A stretch of 64,000 bases of DNA from Basidiobolus meristosporus CBS 931.73 (Eukaryota; Basidiobolomycota; Basidiobolomycetes; Basidiobolales; Basidiobolaceae), in contig MCFE01000378.1 in the NCBI GenBank assembly GCA_002104905.1, positions 1 through 64,000 of the forward strand. Reading direction: 5' to 3'. The position numbers and the translations under genes are program-made. The notes beneath the pieces are model-generated. The model searched no databases and was not told the DNA's origin. It was given only the letters and a program-made list of their open reading frames with translations. This document shows, one piece after another, positions 61,817 to 64,000 of the stretch (positions are counted from its first letter, which is position 1; each line of letters starts with the position of its first letter).

Positions 61817-63578
61817 GTGCGACTGCAGCAAAGTTGGCAAGCTATATGCCATCAGCCAGCATATGGAATTAATTGGAAACCAGTAAAACTTAAGATAGAG
61901 GGTATCTGTTAGAGCAAAAGCTTTCCATCTAGGGCAATGCATTTACTTTTCAACACTATCTTTATACTAATGATGAAGTTTTACATGGTGCATTTTAAGC
62001 TAAATAAATCCTTTAAGATCCTAGCAAAACTTGATATAATTGCAAGATATTGCAGAGTATCTAATTCCCAAAGTACTTCATATAGGCTCCAATCAATATT
62101 CATATGCATATGAAACAATCCAAATGCAAGGAATGTATGATTTGCACATGTATTGAGTCAAGTGGCCCTCTGAAGCCACTTCCACCAAGTTAGCATTGGA
62201 AGCATTGGGAGTCATATGTTGACATTACAGGAGTATTTAACCAGAAGTGGATCACTAATAACAACTAGACACAGCCACAGTCTTTATGCACAGAGTTTGT
62301 GATAGGAAATCAGCAGCTATATTGCAAACATAAAGCTGAGCACATAGATCTTGACCACCATTATATGCATTTGCTACTTCATCTTGCTCAGCATGTAGAG
62401 AATATTGGGCCTTGCTTCAACTTTAGGTAGTTTCCTATGCAGTAGATGTGTTGGAAGATAGGAAGACAAGTAGAGTTGCAAGTACTACTAAATCCCCATT
62501 TCATCTAGAATATTACCTTTGAGTCCATCACAGATGAGATGTTTTGGCATATGGAGAGCAGCCCGGAAGTGCTGGAAGGTACTGAGGACAGATGTGCATA
62601 TGGAGGCACCTATGCCTTCAACATTAAGAGGCTAATCAGCCTCAATGCATGGGTAATCAGTGAAGTAATGCAAAGTTGAGGCAGGTGCAACAAGCACTTG
62701 CCCTATGAAAGATTATTGTGATGATGCCATTAAAAGGCCTTCACAAACTCTGAATCCCATGACTAAGAGGTATTGATCCCATCAGGACACTGTGTAAAGA
62801 CCATCAAAAAATAATTTCACCTCAGATATTATATCAAACTTAGTCAAAATTTTCATCACCACAATACTAATGTGGCTTTTGATTTGTTCTCTGCCAATTT
62901 TCTCACTTTCTGATCCCAGACACGCTATCACCTCCTACATTTGTGTGCATTGATTGGGTACTGCCTCTTTTACACACTCATTACTACCTGACTCAGCTAT
63001 TTCTCACACTCTCATGCATACATATTGATTTATTTCTGTTGAAACTTCAGTTGTACCCTAATTGCCAATTGAATTTACCTATATAAGTCCTTATACCTTA
63101 CACCAACATTAAGCCAAGCCCCACACTTGACAAGTTACTCCAAAAAATCCACCAATGAATATGTATTTCTGCTGCAATGCTCTGTTTCCATGACTTTAGC
63201 AGGAACCCTACAGTTTTATGACACTGTTCATTGACTGGTTCCCATATGTCCTGGTTTTCAGCTGCCACTGCAAGGTCAAGCTCCTCATCCACCAGTCTTT
63301 GCAATAAGTCCTTGCAATATTCAAGTGCATTTTCCTAAGCACTGCTCTTGAAGAAGTGTTGCAACCTCTTGGTGTGTCTATTAATGTTCCAAGATACCAT
63401 TGAGCACATTGTGATAACATTTTCAGTTTTTGAAGTTTTTACTTTGTTTGTTAGTATGATCTCTACTCTATCAACAATGGAGGACCTGGAGGGTGTGGTA
63501 GACAAATTGCCTTTCTCTGCAAACTCATCTACTTCACAGGAGTGTAGCTCAATTGGCTGTGCTTCCAACTCTTGTGAA
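61817..63578. other. AT-rich stretch without recognised gene
   Basis: Only short frames and no domains. At 63,540-63,575 the sequence GTGTAGCTCAATTGGC resembles a tRNA box A but no full tRNA can be folded. Confidence 0.4.
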
Positions 63579-63883
63579 TGTTGTAAAAGTTTGTAATTCC
63601 ACCTAATTATTCACCTAAATTAGTCACTTAGATCATTACTTTCACATCCTAGAGAATACTGGCCAAATTTCTTGTTGGGACTTAGAATATTCTTGCCAAA
63701 ATACCAGGTACCCAGAACATGAAAATTCTCAAAGTTGTCCAAACAGCCCCAAACTTTGCACACACATTCTTGAGACCTTCATTACCCTATTTTATGTGTC
63801 TGCTATGCAAGACCATGTAAAAGTATGAATACTACTTTTACATTCACTAAATCAATAAGTGAAAAGCACATAGTCAACTTGTT
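63579..63883 (+). repeat. Truncated copia LTR
   Basis: It starts TGTTGTAAAAGTTTG and matches the family up to CAACTTGTT, where it switches to family H sequence. About 40 bp of the LTR end are missing. Confidence 0.88.
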
Positions 63884-64000
63884 ACATCATTCCAGCTGAT
63901 CATATTGCCCAAAAGTGCCATAGCATGCCAGATGGTGCCATACAGTGCCAATTTGGGATCAAAATTGACATGCATATGACCCTAAAATATTAAACTAATA
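63877..64000. mobile_element. Hairpin family H, copy c (fragment, cut by window edge)
   Basis: From ACTTGTT onward it matches copy a (CATCATTCCAGCTGATCAT, then GTGCC motifs and TTTGGGATCAAAATTGACAT). The first bases AGACTTG are replaced by LTR sequence, with ACTTGTT shared at the junction. The right end is outside the window. Confidence 0.8.

Noticed and set aside
63540-63590. tRNA-like stretch with box A (TAGCTCAATTGG)
   Set aside because: The D stem is imperfect, the anticodon stem does not pair and no box B or T arm follows.

Overview
The window reads as nuclear DNA of a filamentous, probably early-diverging fungus. The evidence is a set of typical fungal genes in their fungal forms: an Isc1-type sphingolipid phospholipase C, a DNF-like flippase, a CSC1 channel, a Lin1 GYF protein, a PPxY alpha-arrestin, an FSH1 hydrolase and a Ubc8-type E2. 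The introns are short (mostly 50-90 nt, GTAAGT-like donors), the standard code fits, and Ty1/copia elements are abundant. Malonyl-CoA decarboxylase is also present, which I associate more with animals, plants and non-yeast lineages; this hints at an early-diverging lineage. The exact taxon cannot be read from the sequence.

Layout. At 1-2.1 kb lies a decayed copia element running off the left edge. At 2.9-48.6 kb is a gene-bearing block with 15 genes: sugar transporter (-), UBE2H/Ubc8 (+), P4-ATPase flippase (-), PH-domain protein (+), Lin1/CD2BP2 GYF protein (+), alpha-arrestin (-), an 88-aa unknown (+), CSC1/OSCA channel (+), Isc1 (+), FSH1 hydrolase (-), calcineurin B (-), malonyl-CoA decarboxylase (-), monocarboxylate transporter (-), a myristoylation-motif LRR protein (+) and an arylsulfotransferase-like propeller (-). 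Exon-intron structures were worked out by hand from splice signals, reading frame and family conservation. The block also holds solo LTRs (9.6 kb, 37.1 kb) and a dispersed non-coding repeat (10.1 and 37.5 kb).

From 48.7 kb to the right edge there are only mobile elements: a truncated copia copy (49.8-51.3 kb); a complete copia element with both LTRs and a 5-bp target duplication (53.27-59.75 kb), whose gag gene is split by a 1.8-kb foldback insertion; and a separate family of hairpin elements (60.7, 61.1 and 63.9 kb) with AGACTTGTTC termini, 3-bp target duplications and dense GTGCC motifs.

The genes do not form an obvious pathway cluster. Several act at membranes or on lipids (flippase, Isc1, CSC1, two MFS carriers, arrestin, calcineurin B), but this looks like chance neighbourhood. 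The most unusual content is in the mobile elements: copia primer sites matching the anticodon arm of initiator tRNA-Met, the hairpin family with GTGCC arrays, and the composite A-u-B-A'-B' foldback.
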